DNA of 64,000 nt from Modestobacter muralis (GCF_010682105.1 NZ_JAAGWH010000002.1:49744-113743), one strand, 5' to 3'; counted from the first letter of the stretch, positions 22,922-33,019 are shown. Translations and numbers: made by a program. The notes: generated by a model not told the origin, from the letters alone.

Positions 22922-24777
22922 GCCACCGCGGAGTCCATCGCCTCGGACACGGTGATCGCGGCGTTGACCAGCGCCAGGTGGGACAGCGCCTGCGGGATGT
23001 TGCCGAGGAAGTCCCCGGTCCGCGGGTCGAGCATCTCGGCGAGCAGCCCGACGTCGTTGGCGCTGCCCATCAGCTCGTCCATCAGCTCGAGCGCCTCACC
23101 GACCCGGCCGCACAGCGTCAGCGCCGACACCATCCAGAACGAGCAGGCCAGGAAGGTGCCCTCCTCCTTCTCGGCGCCGCTGAACCGGTACAGGTGCGGG
23201 CCGTCCCCGAGCTCCTCGCGCAGCGCGTCCAGCGTGGCGCTCATCCGCTCGCCGCGGTCGAAGCCGCTGATCGCGTGCAGCACGATGGAGGCGTCCAGCT
23301 GGTCGCTGCCGGGGTACCAGACGTAGGCGCCGCGCTCGGCCGACCAGCAGTTGTCCTCCACCCAGTGGCGGATCCGCATCGCCTCGCTGCGCCACCGCGC
23401 GTGGTCCCCGGGCACGTGGCCGCCCTCGGAGAGCTCCACGGCCTTGCTCAGCGCCACCCACGCGCCGAGCTTGGAGGTCGTGTAGTGCTGCAGCTCCGGC
23501 AGCTCCCACATCCCGGAGTCCTTGCTCTGCCACCGGTCGCAGGCCAGGTCGGCGACGCCGGCGAGCAGCCGCCCGGTGTACGCGTCGAGCACGTTGCCGT
23601 TGGCCACGTAGAGCGCCACGATCGCGAACAGGTCACCGAACACACCCAGCTGCAGCTGGGTGGCGGCGTCGTTGCCGATCGCGACGGGGGAGTTGCCCCG
23701 CCAGCCGGGCACGTCGCGGAACTCCGCGTCGGGCACCGGTCCGCCGTCGAGGGTGTAGACCACGCGCGGCTCGGGGCCGTGCCGGCGGATCGTGGACAGC
23801 AGCCAGCTGATCGCCCCGTGCGTCTCCTCGCGCAGCCCGAACCGGAACAGCGCGGTCAGCGCGTAGGCCGAGTCGCGCACCCAGGCGTAGCGGTAGTCCC
23901 AGTTCTTCCCGCCGGCCGGGTTCTCCGGCAGCGCGGCGGTGGCCGCGGCGACCATCGAGCCGCTGGAGGCGTGGATGAGCAGCTTGAGCACCAGGGTGCT
24001 GCGCCGGACCGCGGTGTCCCAGGGGCCGTCCCACTCGAACGCTCGGCTCCAGGCCGCCCAGTTGGCGATGGTGCGGTCGATGCCGGCGTCGATGGCCTCG
24101 GCCGGGGGCAGGAACAGCGGCTCGCGCTCGGTGGCGACCAGGGCCAGCAGGTGCCGCGAGTCCGGCGAGGTGGTGAACGTGACGTCGATCCGGCGGTCGC
24201 CCTCGGTCACCTCCGCGGCGTCCAGCGTCCGGACGGCGAGGGTCAGGTCACCGACCCGCAGCACCGGGCCCTGCGAGGTCTGGTGCACCCACGGGGAGAC
24301 GGTGTTCAGCGCGGTGCCCGGCCGGACGGCGGCGCGCATCGTCACCGACCCCTCCAGGCCCTCGACCCGGCGGGCGAGCTCGGACCAGGGCAGTCGCCCG
24401 GCGATGCCGCTGTTGAGCGAGTCGGTGACCCGGACCCGGCCCGAGGCGGTGGTGAACGTCGTCGTCAGCACGTTGGTGTGCGCGACGTACTCCCGCTCGA
24501 CGGTGAAGTCCTCGTCGGGGCAGAGCTCGACGCAACCCCCGTTCTCGGCGTCGAGGAGCGAGGCGAACACCGGCGGGGCGTCCATCTCCGGCAGTGGCAG
24601 CCAGTCGATCCGGCCGTCGCGGGCGACCAGCGCGATGGTGCGGCCGTCACCGATCGCGGCGTAGGAGCGCAGGTCGGCGTAGCCGTCGGCGTCCCGCTCG
24701 TCGACCGGGCCGGACCCGGCGCCGTCCGCGCCCCAGTGCAGGGCGGGACGGCGCCGGGGGAGGGGCGCGTCGGTCAC
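22918..24777 (-). CDS. Glycoside hydrolase family 15 protein (glucoamylase/trehalase-like)
   Basis: 619 residues, no signal peptide, so it acts in the cytoplasm. N-terminal beta domain ([22 protein letters not shown] near residue 45) and a catalytic (alpha/alpha)6 barrel from about residue 250: [24 protein letters not shown] (candidate general acid Glu) and [12 protein letters not shown] (candidate base Glu). It hydrolyses an alpha-glucoside; several actinobacterial relatives are trehalases. GTG 24777 overlaps the SDR stop by 4 bp (GTGA), so the two genes form one translational unit. Confidence 0.85.
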   Translation of the reverse strand: MTDAPLPRRRPALHWGADGAGSGPVDERDADGYADLRSYAAIGDGRTIALVARDGRIDWLPLPEMDAPPVFASLLDAENGGCVELCPDEDFTVEREYVAHTNVLTTTFTTASGRVRVTDSLNSGIAGRLPWSELARRVEGLEGSVTMRAAVRPGTALNTVSPWVHQTSQGPVLRVGDLTLAVRTLDAAEVTEGDRRIDVTFTTSPDSRHLLALVATEREPLFLPPAEAIDAGIDRTIANWAAWSRAFEWDGPWDTAVRRSTLVLKLLIHASSGSMVAAATAALPENPAGGKNWDYRYAWVRDSAYALTALFRFGLREETHGAISWLLSTIRRHGPEPRVVYTLDGGPVPDAEFRDVPGWRGNSPVAIGNDAATQLQLGVFGDLFAIVALYVANGNVLDAYTGRLLAGVADLACDRWQSKDSGMWELPELQHYTTSKLGAWVALSKAVELSEGGHVPGDHARWRSEAMRIRHWVEDNCWSAERGAYVWYPGSDQLDASIVLHAISGFDRGERMSATLDALREELGDGPHLYRFSGAEKEEGTFLACSFWMVSALTLCGRVGEALELMDELMGSANDVGLLAEMLDPRTGDFLGNIPQALSHLALVNAAITVSEAMDSAVA

Positions 24778-25667
24778 GGGGTGGGCATCCCACCGTTGAC
24801 GTTGAGGGTCTCGCCGGTGACGTAGCTGGACTCCTGCGAGGCGAGGAAGACGTACACCGGGCCGAGCTCGGCCGGCTGCCCGGCGCGGCCCATCGGGGTC
24901 TCGCTGCCGAACTCCGGCAGCGCGTCGGTGGGCTGGCCGCCGCTGGCCTGCAGCGGGGTCCAGAACGGGCCGGGGGCGACCACGTTGACCCGGATGCCCT
25001 TGGGTGCCAGCTGCTGGGCCAGCGCCTTGCTCATCGTGTTGATGGCGGCCTTGGTGGTCGCGTAGTCGACCAGCCCGGGCGAGGGCTGGTAGGCCTGGAT
25101 GGAGCTGGTGTTGATGATCGTGGCGCCGGCCGGCAGGTGCGGCAGCGCCTCCTGGATGATCCAGAACATCGCGTAGACGTTGACCTTGAACGTCGCGTCG
25201 AACTGCGCGGTGGTGACGTCGGCGAGGTCGTCGACGTAGACCTGCTTGCCGGCGACGTTGGCGATGATGTCGATCCCGCCGAGGGCGTCGAGGGTCGTGT
25301 GCACCAGCGCGCGGGCGGCGGTCTCGTCGGAGAGGTCGGCCGGGGCGAGCACGGCCTTCTGCCCGGCCGCCTCGACCAGCGCGGCGACGTCCTCGGCGTC
25401 GGCCTGCTCCTCGGGGAGGTGGTTGAGCACCACGTCGGCCCCCTCGCGGGCGAACGCGATCGCGGCGGCGCGGCCGATGCCGGAGTCCGCGCCGGTGACC
25501 AGCGCCTTGCGACCGGTGAGCCGGCCGGTGCCGCGGTAGGTCTGCTCGCCGTGGTCGGCGGTGACCTGGAGGTCCTCGTCCAGGCCGGTGCCGTCCTGCT
25601 GCTGCTCCGGGAAGCCCTCGGTGCGGTACTGGGTGGTCGGGTCGGTGAACGTGTACTGGTCGGCCAT
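24774..25667 (-). CDS. SDR family oxidoreductase, general-stress YghA-like
   Basis: 297 residues. A 45-residue N-terminal extension ([26 protein letters not shown]) typical of the YghA/GSP39 group precedes a Rossmann fold with TGADSGIG (residues ~58-65), [10 protein letters not shown], the catalytic Ser (NTSSIQAY), Tyr-x3-Lys (YATTKAA) and PGPFWTPL. It reduces an aldehyde or ketone with NAD(P)H; B. subtilis relatives are sigma-B-dependent stress proteins. It is the first gene of the SDR-GH15 pair. ATG 25667 lacks a strong ribosome site. Confidence 0.85.
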   Translation of the reverse strand: MADQYTFTDPTTQYRTEGFPEQQQDGTGLDEDLQVTADHGEQTYRGTGRLTGRKALVTGADSGIGRAAAIAFAREGADVVLNHLPEEQADAEDVAALVEAAGQKAVLAPADLSDETAARALVHTTLDALGGIDIIANVAGKQVYVDDLADVTTAQFDATFKVNVYAMFWIIQEALPHLPAGATIINTSSIQAYQPSPGLVDYATTKAAINTMSKALAQQLAPKGIRVNVVAPGPFWTPLQASGGQPTDALPEFGSETPMGRAGQPAELGPVYVFLASQESSYVTGETLNVNGGMPTP

Positions 25668-25741
25668 GCACCGGCCGTGCCCCACCCGGCCGCGCGTCAC
25701 ACACCGGGCGGTGCAGGGGGTGGGACTGGTGTGATGGGCCC

Positions 25742-26737
25742 GTGCTGCGCCACGACCCCGATCCCCAGGCCGACCCCTCGACGCTCGTCTACGCCTTCGG
25801 TGGCGCCGAGCCGGTGCTGCAGCTGCGGCCCGGTGACGTCGTGGGCACCTGGACCCGCGACTGCTTCGCCGGCCGCGTCGGTTCCACGGCCGACCTGGTG
25901 AGCGAGGTGTGCGACCCCCGGTACCTCAACCCGCAGACCGGGCCGTTCTTCGTCGAGGGCGCCGAGCCCGGCGACACCCTGGCCGTGCACTTCCTGAGCA
26001 TCGAGCCCCGGGAGGCCCGCGGCTTCAGCTCCACGGTGCCGTTCTTCGGCGCCCTCACCGCCACCCCCGGGACGGCGATGCTGCACCCCGCGCTGCCTGA
26101 GCGCACCTGGGTGTACGAGCTGGACCGCGTCGAGCGGCTGGTGCGGTACGCCGCGCTGGACTCGGCGTTCACGGTCGACCTGCCGCTGGACCCGATGCAC
26201 GGCACGGTCGGGGTGGCGCCGCCGCTGGGCGAGGTGCGCTCCTCGCTCACGCCGGGCAGTTGGGGCGGGAACATGGACACCCCGGAGATGCGCGCGGGCG
26301 CCACCTGCTACCTGGGCGTCAACGTGCCGGGGGCGCTGCTGAGTCTGGGCGACGGGCACGCGCGGCAGGGCGAGGGCGAGACCTGCGGCGTCGCGGTCGA
26401 GTGCGCGATGGACACCGTCTTCACCGTGGAGCTGGTCAAGGGGTCGCCGACGCCGTGGCCGCGGCTGGAGGACGACACGTACCTGATGACCACCGGCTCG
26501 GCCCGCCCGCTGGAGGACGCCTTCCGGATCGCGCACACCGAGCTCGTCCGCTGGACGGCGGAGCTGCTCGACCTCTCCGAGCTCGACGCCTACCAGCTGG
26601 TGTCGCAGGCGGCGCTGACCCCGGTCGCCAACGTGGTCGACACGAACTACACGGTCGTGGCGAAGCTGCCGAAGTACCTGCTCGGGAGTGCGGTGGCCAT
26701 GGGCGGCGTGCACGGCCGGCTGCGGCAGGCCCGCTGA
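25742..26737 (+). CDS. Acetamidase/formamidase family protein
   Basis: 331 residues covering the full acetamidase/formamidase fold: [15 protein letters not shown] near the N-terminus, [23 protein letters not shown], then [21 protein letters not shown] around residue 170, and [21 protein letters not shown] around residue 205, all conserved landmarks. It hydrolyses short amides to ammonia and a carboxylate; this member's substrate is not known. GTG 25742. It is divergent from the SDR gene and convergent with the kinase gene, 10 bp away. Confidence 0.85.
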   Translation: MLRHDPDPQADPSTLVYAFGGAEPVLQLRPGDVVGTWTRDCFAGRVGSTADLVSEVCDPRYLNPQTGPFFVEGAEPGDTLAVHFLSIEPREARGFSSTVPFFGALTATPGTAMLHPALPERTWVYELDRVERLVRYAALDSAFTVDLPLDPMHGTVGVAPPLGEVRSSLTPGSWGGNMDTPEMRAGATCYLGVNVPGALLSLGDGHARQGEGETCGVAVECAMDTVFTVELVKGSPTPWPRLEDDTYLMTTGSARPLEDAFRIAHTELVRWTAELLDLSELDAYQLVSQAALTPVANVVDTNYTVVAKLPKYLLGSAVAMGGVHGRLRQAR

Positions 26738-26747
26738 CCGGGCCGGG

Positions 26748-28310
26748 TCAGCCGTTGTTGCCCCGGCCGGGCTTGTCGTCCTTGCCCTTGCCGCTGCCCC
26801 CGCCGTTCTCGTTCTCGTCGGGCTCGTTCTCATCGGGCTCGTCCTCGTTGCCCGCGGTGGGCGAGGCGGTCGGGGTCGCCGACGGCGTGGGCGGCGGCGG
26901 CGCGGTGGCGAACACGACCGTCACCGTGGCCCCGGGGTCCAGGCGTCCGGTCGGCTGGAGGTCGACGACCGTCCCCTCGGCCTCGGCGCCGTTCACCCGG
27001 GGCTCCCGGACGACTGCGTAGCCGAGGCCGATCAGCTCGCGCTCGACGTCGTCGACGGGCCGGCCCACGTAGTCGTCGGCGTCCACCGGAGCCGGCTGGG
27101 TGCTGGTCGGTGTGGCCGAGGTGGTGCTCGGGCTGGGCCGGGCGCTCGACGCCGTCGGACTGGCCGAGGGCGCGGCCGACGTGGTGGTCGGCGCAGTGCC
27201 CGTGGCTGCCTCGTCGGACCGGTTGGCCAGCGCCACGCCGCCGAGGACGATCGCGGCGACGGCCAGCAGCGCGAGCAGCGGGACGAGCAGCCGCCGCCGG
27301 CGGTGGGGCTCCGGCGCCACCGGTGCGGTGCCCGCCCGCACGGGGGGCATCGCGCGGGTGCTCGCGGGCGGCCTGGCCCCGGCGCCGGCCACCGCGGCGA
27401 CCGACACCGTCCGGTCGGCCGCGCCCTCGCGGTACGCGGGCAGCACCGCCGTCCGCGGGCCGTCGGAGGCGGCGCGACCCTGGCGCACGGCGTCGACGGC
27501 GTCCCGGAACGCGGCGCCGTCGTGGAACCGGCGGGCCGGGTCCTTGGCCATCGCGGTGTCGAGGAGCTGCCGCACCGGGGCGGGCACGTCGCCGGGCAGT
27601 GGCGGCGGGGCGTCGTGGATCTGCGCCATCAGCACCTGCACGGAGCTCTCGCCGTCGAAGGCGCGCTGTCCCGACAGGCACTCGTAGCCGACCAGGCCCA
27701 GGGCGTAGACGTCGCTGGCCGGGGTGGCGCGGGCGCCCTCGGCCTGCTCGGGGGAGAGGTAGCTGGCGGTGCCGATGACCTGGCCGACCTGGGTCAGCTG
27801 CTGGCTGGCGGCGGTGACGGCCACCCCGAAGTCGGTGACCTTGACGGTGCCGTCGTCGGCGAGGAGCAGGTTGCCCGGCTTGACGTCGCGGTGGACCACG
27901 CCGGCGGCGTGTGCGGCGGCCAGCCCGGCGGCGCTCTGCCGCAGCACGTCGAGCGTGCGCTCGGGGGTCAGCCGGCGGTCGCGGTGCAGGACCGTGGACA
28001 GCGACTCGCCGCGCACCAGCTCCATGACCAGGTAGGCCAGGTGCTCACTGCGCGGGTCGGCGGCGGGCACCTCGCCGTAGTCGAACAGCGTCGCGATGTT
28101 GGGGTGCACGAGACCGGCGGCGAGCTGGGCCTCGGAGCGGAACCGGGCGAGGAACGTCGGGTCGCCGGTGAACTCGCTGCGCAGCACCTTGACCGCGACG
28201 TCGCGGGCCAGCACCTTGTCCCGGCCCTGCCACACCTGGCCCATGCCACCGGTGGCGATCAGCCCGGTCAGCTCGTAACGGCCCCCGAGGAGCCGGCCGT
28301 TCGGTTCCAT
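26748..28310 (-). CDS. Membrane Ser/Thr protein kinase with one PASTA domain
   Basis: 520 residues. Kinase domain about 10-270: GGMGQVWQGRD (Gly loop), AVKVL Lys, HRDVKPGN catalytic loop, DFG, and a SPEQ segment. A basic juxtamembrane part precedes one transmembrane helix (about 342-362, LLVPLLALLAVAAIVLGG), a Ser/Thr/Pro-rich linker, and a single PASTA domain (about 410-470, VGRPVDDVERELIGLGYAV), ending in an Asn/Glu/Gly-rich tail. PASTA domains sense peptidoglycan fragments; PknB-type kinases usually have three to four, so this is a reduced form. ATG 28310 has GAGAGGAA upstream. Confidence 0.85.
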   Translation of the reverse strand: MEPNGRLLGGRYELTGLIATGGMGQVWQGRDKVLARDVAVKVLRSEFTGDPTFLARFRSEAQLAAGLVHPNIATLFDYGEVPAADPRSEHLAYLVMELVRGESLSTVLHRDRRLTPERTLDVLRQSAAGLAAAHAAGVVHRDVKPGNLLLADDGTVKVTDFGVAVTAASQQLTQVGQVIGTASYLSPEQAEGARATPASDVYALGLVGYECLSGQRAFDGESSVQVLMAQIHDAPPPLPGDVPAPVRQLLDTAMAKDPARRFHDGAAFRDAVDAVRQGRAASDGPRTAVLPAYREGAADRTVSVAAVAGAGARPPASTRAMPPVRAGTAPVAPEPHRRRRLLVPLLALLAVAAIVLGGVALANRSDEAATGTAPTTTSAAPSASPTASSARPSPSTTSATPTSTQPAPVDADDYVGRPVDDVERELIGLGYAVVREPRVNGAEAEGTVVDLQPTGRLDPGATVTVVFATAPPPPTPSATPTASPTAGNEDEPDENEPDENENGGGSGKGKDDKPGRGNNG

Positions 28311-28408
28311 GCCGTTCCTCTCACCACACGAGCCTCCATGAGACCAGCAGCCCGAGCCCGCGTCGACAGCGGGAGGGCGGTCGTCGGGCAGGTCACCCCG
28401 GGCAGCGG

Positions 28409-28443
28409 CTGACCAGGGGCGCTGCATCGGCTAGACAGTGCAC
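28409..28443 (+). promoter_or_regulatory. Candidate leaderless promoter of the DUF4916 gene
   Basis: CTGACC (28409-28414), 17-base spacer, TAGACA (28432-28437), then 6 bases to the ATG at 28444. The geometry matches the promoter of the XRE-cupin gene. The -35 box is a weak match. Confidence 0.45.
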
Positions 28444-28974
28444 ATGACCGAGGTGACGAACTCCGACGCTGGCTGGCTCTCCCGGGAGGAGATGGACTCC
28501 GCGCGCGAGCGGCTGCCGATCCTCTACGTCGACGCCGTGCCGGTGCGCGTGGACGACCACGGGGTGGTGACCGCGGTCGGTCTGCTGCTGCGGATCGGTG
28601 GCGACGGCCAGGTCAAGCGCGCCCTGGTCTCGGGCCGGGTGCTCTACCACGAGCGCGTCCGCTCGGCGCTGCTGCGCAACCTGGAGAAGGACCTCGGTCC
28701 GCTGGCGCTGCCGCGGGTGCCGGCCGCTCCGCAGCCGTTCACCATCGCCGAGTACTTCCCGACGCCGGGGGTCACGCCCTTCCACGACCCGCGCCAGCAC
28801 GCGGTGTCGCTGGCCTACGTCGTCCCGGTCGAGGGCGACTGCGCACCGCAGCAGGACGCGCTGGAGCTCACCTGGTTCTCACCCGACGACGCGCGCCGTC
28901 CCGAGGTGCTCGCCGAGCTCGCCAACGGGCAGGGCACGTTGCTGCTGCAGGCGCTGGCGCACCTCGGCGTCTGA
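28444..28974 (+). CDS. DUF4916 Nudix-like protein
   Basis: 176 residues. GWLSREEMDSARERLPILYVDAVPVRV at the N-terminus and the segment LVSGRVLYHERVRSALLRNLEKDLGP in the middle are the DUF4916 pattern, related to Nudix hydrolases. The classical Nudix box is not complete, since the expected REx2EE motif is replaced by LLRNLEKD, so hydrolase activity is doubtful. The end (ELTWFSPDDA) is also Nudix-like. It is divergent from the kinase gene and convergent with the gene at 28998. Confidence 0.75.
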   Translation: MTEVTNSDAGWLSREEMDSARERLPILYVDAVPVRVDDHGVVTAVGLLLRIGGDGQVKRALVSGRVLYHERVRSALLRNLEKDLGPLALPRVPAAPQPFTIAEYFPTPGVTPFHDPRQHAVSLAYVVPVEGDCAPQQDALELTWFSPDDARRPEVLAELANGQGTLLLQALAHLGV

Positions 28975-28997
28975 CCACCGCGCCGGCCGCGGACGGC

Positions 28998-29678
28998 TCA
29001 CCAACCCGGGCCGGCGCAGTGGTCGTGGAGGTGCGCCGGCCGGTGCCGCATCCAGACGATGACGTCCAGGACGCGCAGGGCCGACACCTGTGACGGGACG
29101 CCGGCCCGGGCCAGCGCCGCGCGCAGGTGCGCACCCAGCCGGCCGTCGGCGAACATCGACAGCAACCAGTTCCAGACGCCGTCGGGCCGACCGAACGCGC
29201 ACCGCACGACCCGGTCCTCGACGGGGACGAGCTGTGGCCGCTTGCGCGCCAGCAGCGTGCCGGTGACGACCCAGCCCATGCCGTGCGGCTCCTCGAGCAG
29301 GTCCCAGACCACCCGGGCGTGGCTGTGGCTGGCGAACAGCTCGACCGCCGCGGCGTCCTCGATGCCGACGTCGGTCGGGATCTCCTCCAGGTGGCGGGTG
29401 ACGTCCGCGCCGAGGCCGCCCTCCAGGAGCTGCAGGGCCACGTCGCCGGGCACGTCGACGCCCATCATGGTGACCGCGACCAGGTCGTCCGCCGTGATCT
29501 CGTTCGCGGTCCCCGGGCGGTCGCCGCCCCCGGCCAGGAACTCGAACCGGCTGCCCGAGTAGCGCGGCGACGCCCCGGGGGCTCGGTCCGGCTCGAAGTA
29601 GGCGGCCAGGTCCGCGACCGACCGGGGGTCGTCGACGACGGTCAGCAGGGTCTCGAGGTCGACCAGGCGGGACGGCAT
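28998..29678 (-). CDS. DUF6308-like hypothetical protein (paralogue 2)
   Basis: 226 residues, soluble. Landmarks are YSGSRFEFLAGG near residue 40, ITADDLVAVTMMGVDVP around residue 62, LLARKRPQLVPVEDRVV around residue 145, and VSALRVLDVIVWMRHRP near the end. The order is the same as in the gene at 18683-19450. The function is unknown. ATG 29678 is the first start after the divergent promoter shared with the DUF4407 gene; the frame continues upstream but without conserved sequence. Confidence 0.6.
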   Translation of the reverse strand: MPSRLVDLETLLTVVDDPRSVADLAAYFEPDRAPGASPRYSGSRFEFLAGGGDRPGTANEITADDLVAVTMMGVDVPGDVALQLLEGGLGADVTRHLEEIPTDVGIEDAAAVELFASHSHARVVWDLLEEPHGMGWVVTGTLLARKRPQLVPVEDRVVRCAFGRPDGVWNWLLSMFADGRLGAHLRAALARAGVPSQVSALRVLDVIVWMRHRPAHLHDHCAGPGW

Positions 29679-29777
29679 GACGCGACTGTGCACCAGGACA
29701 CCGACGGTCAGGGGGTACCGGCGGGGCGGTGGGCGACCGATAGCGGTCTTGCACAGAACCGAGAGGACGTCGTCTGC

Positions 29778-31301
29778 ATGAAGGTCCGCAATCGCACCAC
29801 CGGTGACCGGCTGGCCGTGCTCGCCGGTGCCCGGCTCGACGTGCTCGCCGTCGCCCCCGGCGCCCGCGCCAAGTTCGTCGCCCTCGGCGGCGTGCTCGTC
29901 AGCACGGGTGGCCTGGCGGCGCTGTCCATGGCGTTCGCCCTGCACATGGCCCTGGGTGTCTGGTGGCCGGTGTCCGCCCTGGTCGGCATCGGCTGGGGCA
30001 TGGTGATCGTCAACCTGGACCGGATGCTGCTGGTCGGGATGGCGCACGACTCCTCGTGGCTGCGCAACGCCGCGATGGCCGTGCCCCGCATCGCCCTCGC
30101 CGTCCTGCTGGGCACGGTCATCTCCACGCCGCTGACGCTGCAGGTGTTCAGCAAGGAGATCGACACCACGATCGTCACGCTCCAGGCCGAGGCCGCGGAG
30201 CAGTTCACCGACGAGCTGGCCGCCGACGCCCGCTACGCGCCCGTCCCGGTGCTGGAGCAGCAGATCGCCGAGGAGCAGGCCGTGCTCGCCGGCGGCGGCA
30301 CGACCGACCCCAACGCCGACCCCCGGGTGACCGGGGCGCAGGCCGAGCGGGACGCCAAGCAGGCCACCTACGACGCCGCGGCGCAGACGTTCGCCGACCT
30401 GCAGGCCAAGGCGCAGTGCGAGCTCGACGGCACCTGCGGCTCCGGCGACGAGGGCCAGGGGGCGGCCTACTTCGGTGCCGCCGCCGCGGCCGCCGCGCAG
30501 GCCGACGTCCGGGACGCCGCCCGGGCCGAGCTGGACACCGCCGAGCGGGCGCTGGAGCAGGCCCGCGAGTCCGCCGGCACCGACGCCGTCAGCGCCGGCG
30601 CCCGCAGCGTCGCGATCGCCCAGGCCGACCTGGCCACGCACACCGCGGAGCTGCAGCGGCTGACCTCTGCGCGGGTCGCCGAGCAGGCCGCCTTCGACGA
30701 GCAGAACGCCCAGAGCGACGGCCTGCTGGCCCGGCTCGAGGCCATGGACCGGCTGGCCCAGGACCGTCCCGCGGCCGGCACGGCACACCTGATGCTCTTC
30801 CTGCTCTTCCTCTCCGTCGAGCTGCTGCCGGTGCTGATGAAGGTGATGCTCAACTTCTCCGAGCCGACCGCCTACGACCGGCTGGAGGAGCTCCGCGACG
30901 AGGAGGACGTCGCCGCGGAGGAGATCCGCCGCAACGGCCGGCAGCGCGCGCAGCAGGCCCGCGCCGACCTGATCGTCGCGGCCGAGACCGACCGGATGGC
31001 CCGGGAGATCCTCGACCGGGAGATCGCCGCCCGCGAGGAGGCCGAGCGGGCCGCCGAGCGCAAGGCCCGCCGTCGCGAGGCCCGGAGCCTCCGCCGGGTG
31101 CTGGGCCGGATGGTCCGCACCCCGGCTCCGGCCCCGGCTCCGGCCGCCGCGAAGCCGGTCACCTCGCTGGAGCCCACCCTGGACACCGGTGAGCTCGAGG
31201 CCATGATGACCGCCCCGTCCGCGGTCCGGACGTTCGGCACGACGGCCAGCCGGCCGGCGGTCCCCGCGCCCCGCGTCGCCGGCGTCCTGACCGACAACTG
31301 A
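29778..31301 (+). CDS. DUF4407 integral membrane protein
   Basis: 507 residues. Three membrane helices near the N-terminus (about 30-125, including ALGVWWPVSALVGIGWG), the conserved VNLDRMLLVGM, and a fourth helix at about 333-355 (LMLFLLFLSVELLPVLMKVM) bracket a long Ala/Glu/Gln-rich coiled coil. A second coiled coil rich in Arg/Glu follows (about 365-440), then a Pro/Ala tail. This is the DUF4407 plan, common in actinobacteria and of unknown function. ATG 29778 has GAGAGGA 10 bases upstream. A strong terminator follows at 31320. Confidence 0.85.
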   Translation: MKVRNRTTGDRLAVLAGARLDVLAVAPGARAKFVALGGVLVSTGGLAALSMAFALHMALGVWWPVSALVGIGWGMVIVNLDRMLLVGMAHDSSWLRNAAMAVPRIALAVLLGTVISTPLTLQVFSKEIDTTIVTLQAEAAEQFTDELAADARYAPVPVLEQQIAEEQAVLAGGGTTDPNADPRVTGAQAERDAKQATYDAAAQTFADLQAKAQCELDGTCGSGDEGQGAAYFGAAAAAAAQADVRDAARAELDTAERALEQARESAGTDAVSAGARSVAIAQADLATHTAELQRLTSARVAEQAAFDEQNAQSDGLLARLEAMDRLAQDRPAAGTAHLMLFLLFLSVELLPVLMKVMLNFSEPTAYDRLEELRDEEDVAAEEIRRNGRQRAQQARADLIVAAETDRMAREILDREIAAREEAERAAERKARRREARSLRRVLGRMVRTPAPAPAPAAAKPVTSLEPTLDTGELEAMMTAPSAVRTFGTTASRPAVPAPRVAGVLTDN

Positions 31302-31319
31302 GCCACATCCCGCACCAGG

Positions 31320-31351
31320 ACTCCCCGTCACCCCATCGGGTGACGGGGAGT
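31320..31351 (+). terminator. Strong intrinsic terminator after DUF4407
   Basis: Perfect 14-bp stem (31320-31333 with 31338-31351) and a CATC tetraloop, followed by TT and GCG. It begins 18 bases after the DUF4407 stop. Confidence 0.85.
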
Positions 31352-31372
31352 TTGCGCGACCAGGTTGTGCAC

Positions 31373-31384
31373 CATATTCCCCAG
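31373..31384 (+). promoter_or_regulatory. Candidate -10 box for a leaderless sigma-factor mRNA
   Basis: CATATT at 31373-31378 is rare AT-rich sequence here and lies 6 bases before the GTG at 31385. No convincing -35 is seen, so it may be read by an alternative sigma factor. Confidence 0.4.
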
Positions 31385-31945
31385 GTGACGTCACTCGCCG
31401 GTCCAGACCAGGGCCGCACCGCCGACGGGTCCCTCGCGGACCTGCTCGACCGCTGGACCGTCCCGGCCCTGAACCTGGCCCGCCGGATCGTCGTCGACGA
31501 CCGGATCGCCGAGGACGTCGTCCAGGAGGCGTTCCTGGCCTACTGGCGCGCCCCGGCCGCCTTCACCGACGCCCGCGGGTCGTTCGGTTCCTGGTTCCTG
31601 GCGCTGGTGCACCACAAGGCGGTGGACGCCGTCCGGCACGAGGCGTCCCTGCGCCGGCGCACCGACGCCGACGCCGAGGACCGGGCCCGCACCGACGAGC
31701 TGGGATCGCCCGACATCGCCGAGCTGGTCACCGACCGGATGGGCGACGCGCGGGTCCGCCGGGCGCTGGACGCGCTGCCCGAGGCTCAGCGGGAGGCGCT
31801 CGTGCTGGCCTACTGGGGCGGGTTCACCCAGCGCGAGATCGCGGCGCGCACCGGCACCCCGCTGGGCACGGTGAAGACCCGGATGTTCGCCGGGATGCAC
31901 CGCCTCCAGCAGGACCTGGACGGTGGGACCCTCACCGCGGCCTGA
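31385..31945 (+). CDS. ECF-type RNA polymerase sigma factor
   Basis: 186 residues. Region 2 (about 35-75: RRIVVDDRIAEDVVQEAFLAYW) and region 4 (about 130-180: LDALPEAQREALVLAYWGGFTQREIAARTGTP, TVKTRMFAGMHRL) are complete. No anti-sigma gene lies next to it, so regulation must be by another route or from elsewhere. I take GTG 31385; the open frame extends back to 31340, but that would place the N-terminus inside the preceding terminator hairpin. The next gene starts 23 bp downstream and may be co-transcribed. Confidence 0.85.
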   Translation: MTSLAGPDQGRTADGSLADLLDRWTVPALNLARRIVVDDRIAEDVVQEAFLAYWRAPAAFTDARGSFGSWFLALVHHKAVDAVRHEASLRRRTDADAEDRARTDELGSPDIAELVTDRMGDARVRRALDALPEAQREALVLAYWGGFTQREIAARTGTPLGTVKTRMFAGMHRLQQDLDGGTLTAA

Positions 31946-31968
31946 AGCCCGCCCGGCATGATCGGGGC

Positions 31969-32982
31969 ATGCCTGCCCCCGGTGTGCCGCTGCAGAAGCT
32001 CGGGTTCCTGACCATCGGCGTCTTCGACGACGCCGACCCGCGGGCCGGCCACGAGACGACGCTGCGGGTCATCGAGCTGGGCGAAGAGCTCGGCTTCGAC
32101 AGCGCGTGGCTGCGGCACCGGCACCTGCAGTTCGGGATCTCCTCCCCGGTCGCCGTCCTGGCCGCGGCCACCCAGCGCACGACGCGGATCGAGCTGGGCA
32201 CCGCGGTGACGCCGCTGGCCTGGGAGAACCCGCTGCGGCTGGCCGAGGACCTCGCCACGGTCGACGTGCTCAGCGGCGGCCGCCTCAACCCCGGTGTCTC
32301 CGTCGGCCCGCCGATGCACTGGGACGACGTCAAGGCAGCGCTGTACCCCGACACCGCCGACGTCGAGGACTTCTCCTACGAGCGGGTCGCCCGCTTCGTG
32401 CGCTTCGTCGACGGCGCCCCGGCGTCGGGCTTCCGCGGCAAGGAGGGCGTGGTCGAGGAGTGGTCCGACCGCGTCCAGCCGCACGCCGCGGGCCTGCGCT
32501 CCCGGCTCTGGTACGGCGGGGCGTCGCTGCGCTCGGCGCAGTGGGCGGGGGAGAACGGGCTGAACTTCCTCACCTCCAGCGTGGTCAAGGCCGAGGTGAC
32601 CGAGGACTTCGCCACCGAGCAGGCCGGCCAGGTGCAGGCGTTCAAGGCCGCCCACCCGGCCGGGCGGGTGTCACAGGGGCTCGTGGTCACCCCGACCGAT
32701 TCTGCGACGCCCGCGCAGCGCGCCAAGTACGAGGCCTACGCCGCCGAGCGGACGCCGCGCACCCGCTCGCCGCAGGGCCCGGGCCGGCTCATGTTCGCCG
32801 CCGACCTGGTCGGCACCGGTGAGCAGATCGCCGAGCAGCTGTACGCGCACGCCGGCTTCCGCGAGGTCGAGGAGGTCGTGTTCGCGCTGCCGTTCAGCTT
32901 CGAGCCCGAGGACTACGTGCAGATCCTCACCGACATCGCGGGCACGCTGGGCCCGGCTCTGGGCTGGACGCCAACCGCCTGA
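31969..32982 (+). CDS. LLM class flavin-dependent oxidoreductase
   Basis: 337 residues with the luciferase-like TIM barrel: LGFLTIGVFDDADP at the N-terminus, LGEELGFDSAWLRHRHLQFGISSPVAVL split by a short linker around residues 38-66, TRIELGTAVTPLAWENPLRLAEDLATVD, and SGGRLNPGVSVG. It probably uses reduced FMN or F420; the C-terminal part (LVGTGEQIAEQLYAHAGF) is also typical. The substrate is unknown. It starts 23 bp after the ECF sigma gene and may be one of its targets or simply co-transcribed. Confidence 0.85.
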   Translation: MPAPGVPLQKLGFLTIGVFDDADPRAGHETTLRVIELGEELGFDSAWLRHRHLQFGISSPVAVLAAATQRTTRIELGTAVTPLAWENPLRLAEDLATVDVLSGGRLNPGVSVGPPMHWDDVKAALYPDTADVEDFSYERVARFVRFVDGAPASGFRGKEGVVEEWSDRVQPHAAGLRSRLWYGGASLRSAQWAGENGLNFLTSSVVKAEVTEDFATEQAGQVQAFKAAHPAGRVSQGLVVTPTDSATPAQRAKYEAYAAERTPRTRSPQGPGRLMFAADLVGTGEQIAEQLYAHAGFREVEEVVFALPFSFEPEDYVQILTDIAGTLGPALGWTPTA

Positions 32983-32997
32983 TCCGGAGCCGTTGAC

Positions 32998-33019
32998 GGC
33001 GAAAGTGGCCACTTCCGCC
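32998..33019. terminator. Short imperfect palindrome between convergent genes
   Basis: GGCGAAAGTGGCCACTTCCGCC at 32998-33019, a palindrome with two mismatched pairs, sits between the converging LLM and MFS genes (60-bp gap). It may stop transcription from both sides. Confidence 0.4.

Noticed and set aside
22918..25704. A single 928-residue SDR-GH15 fusion
   Set aside because: The GH15 frame upstream of 24777 is a shadow of the SDR gene; GTG 24777 and the GTGA overlap mark two genes.
31340..31384. Earlier start of the ECF sigma gene
   Set aside because: It would begin inside the terminator hairpin of the preceding gene.
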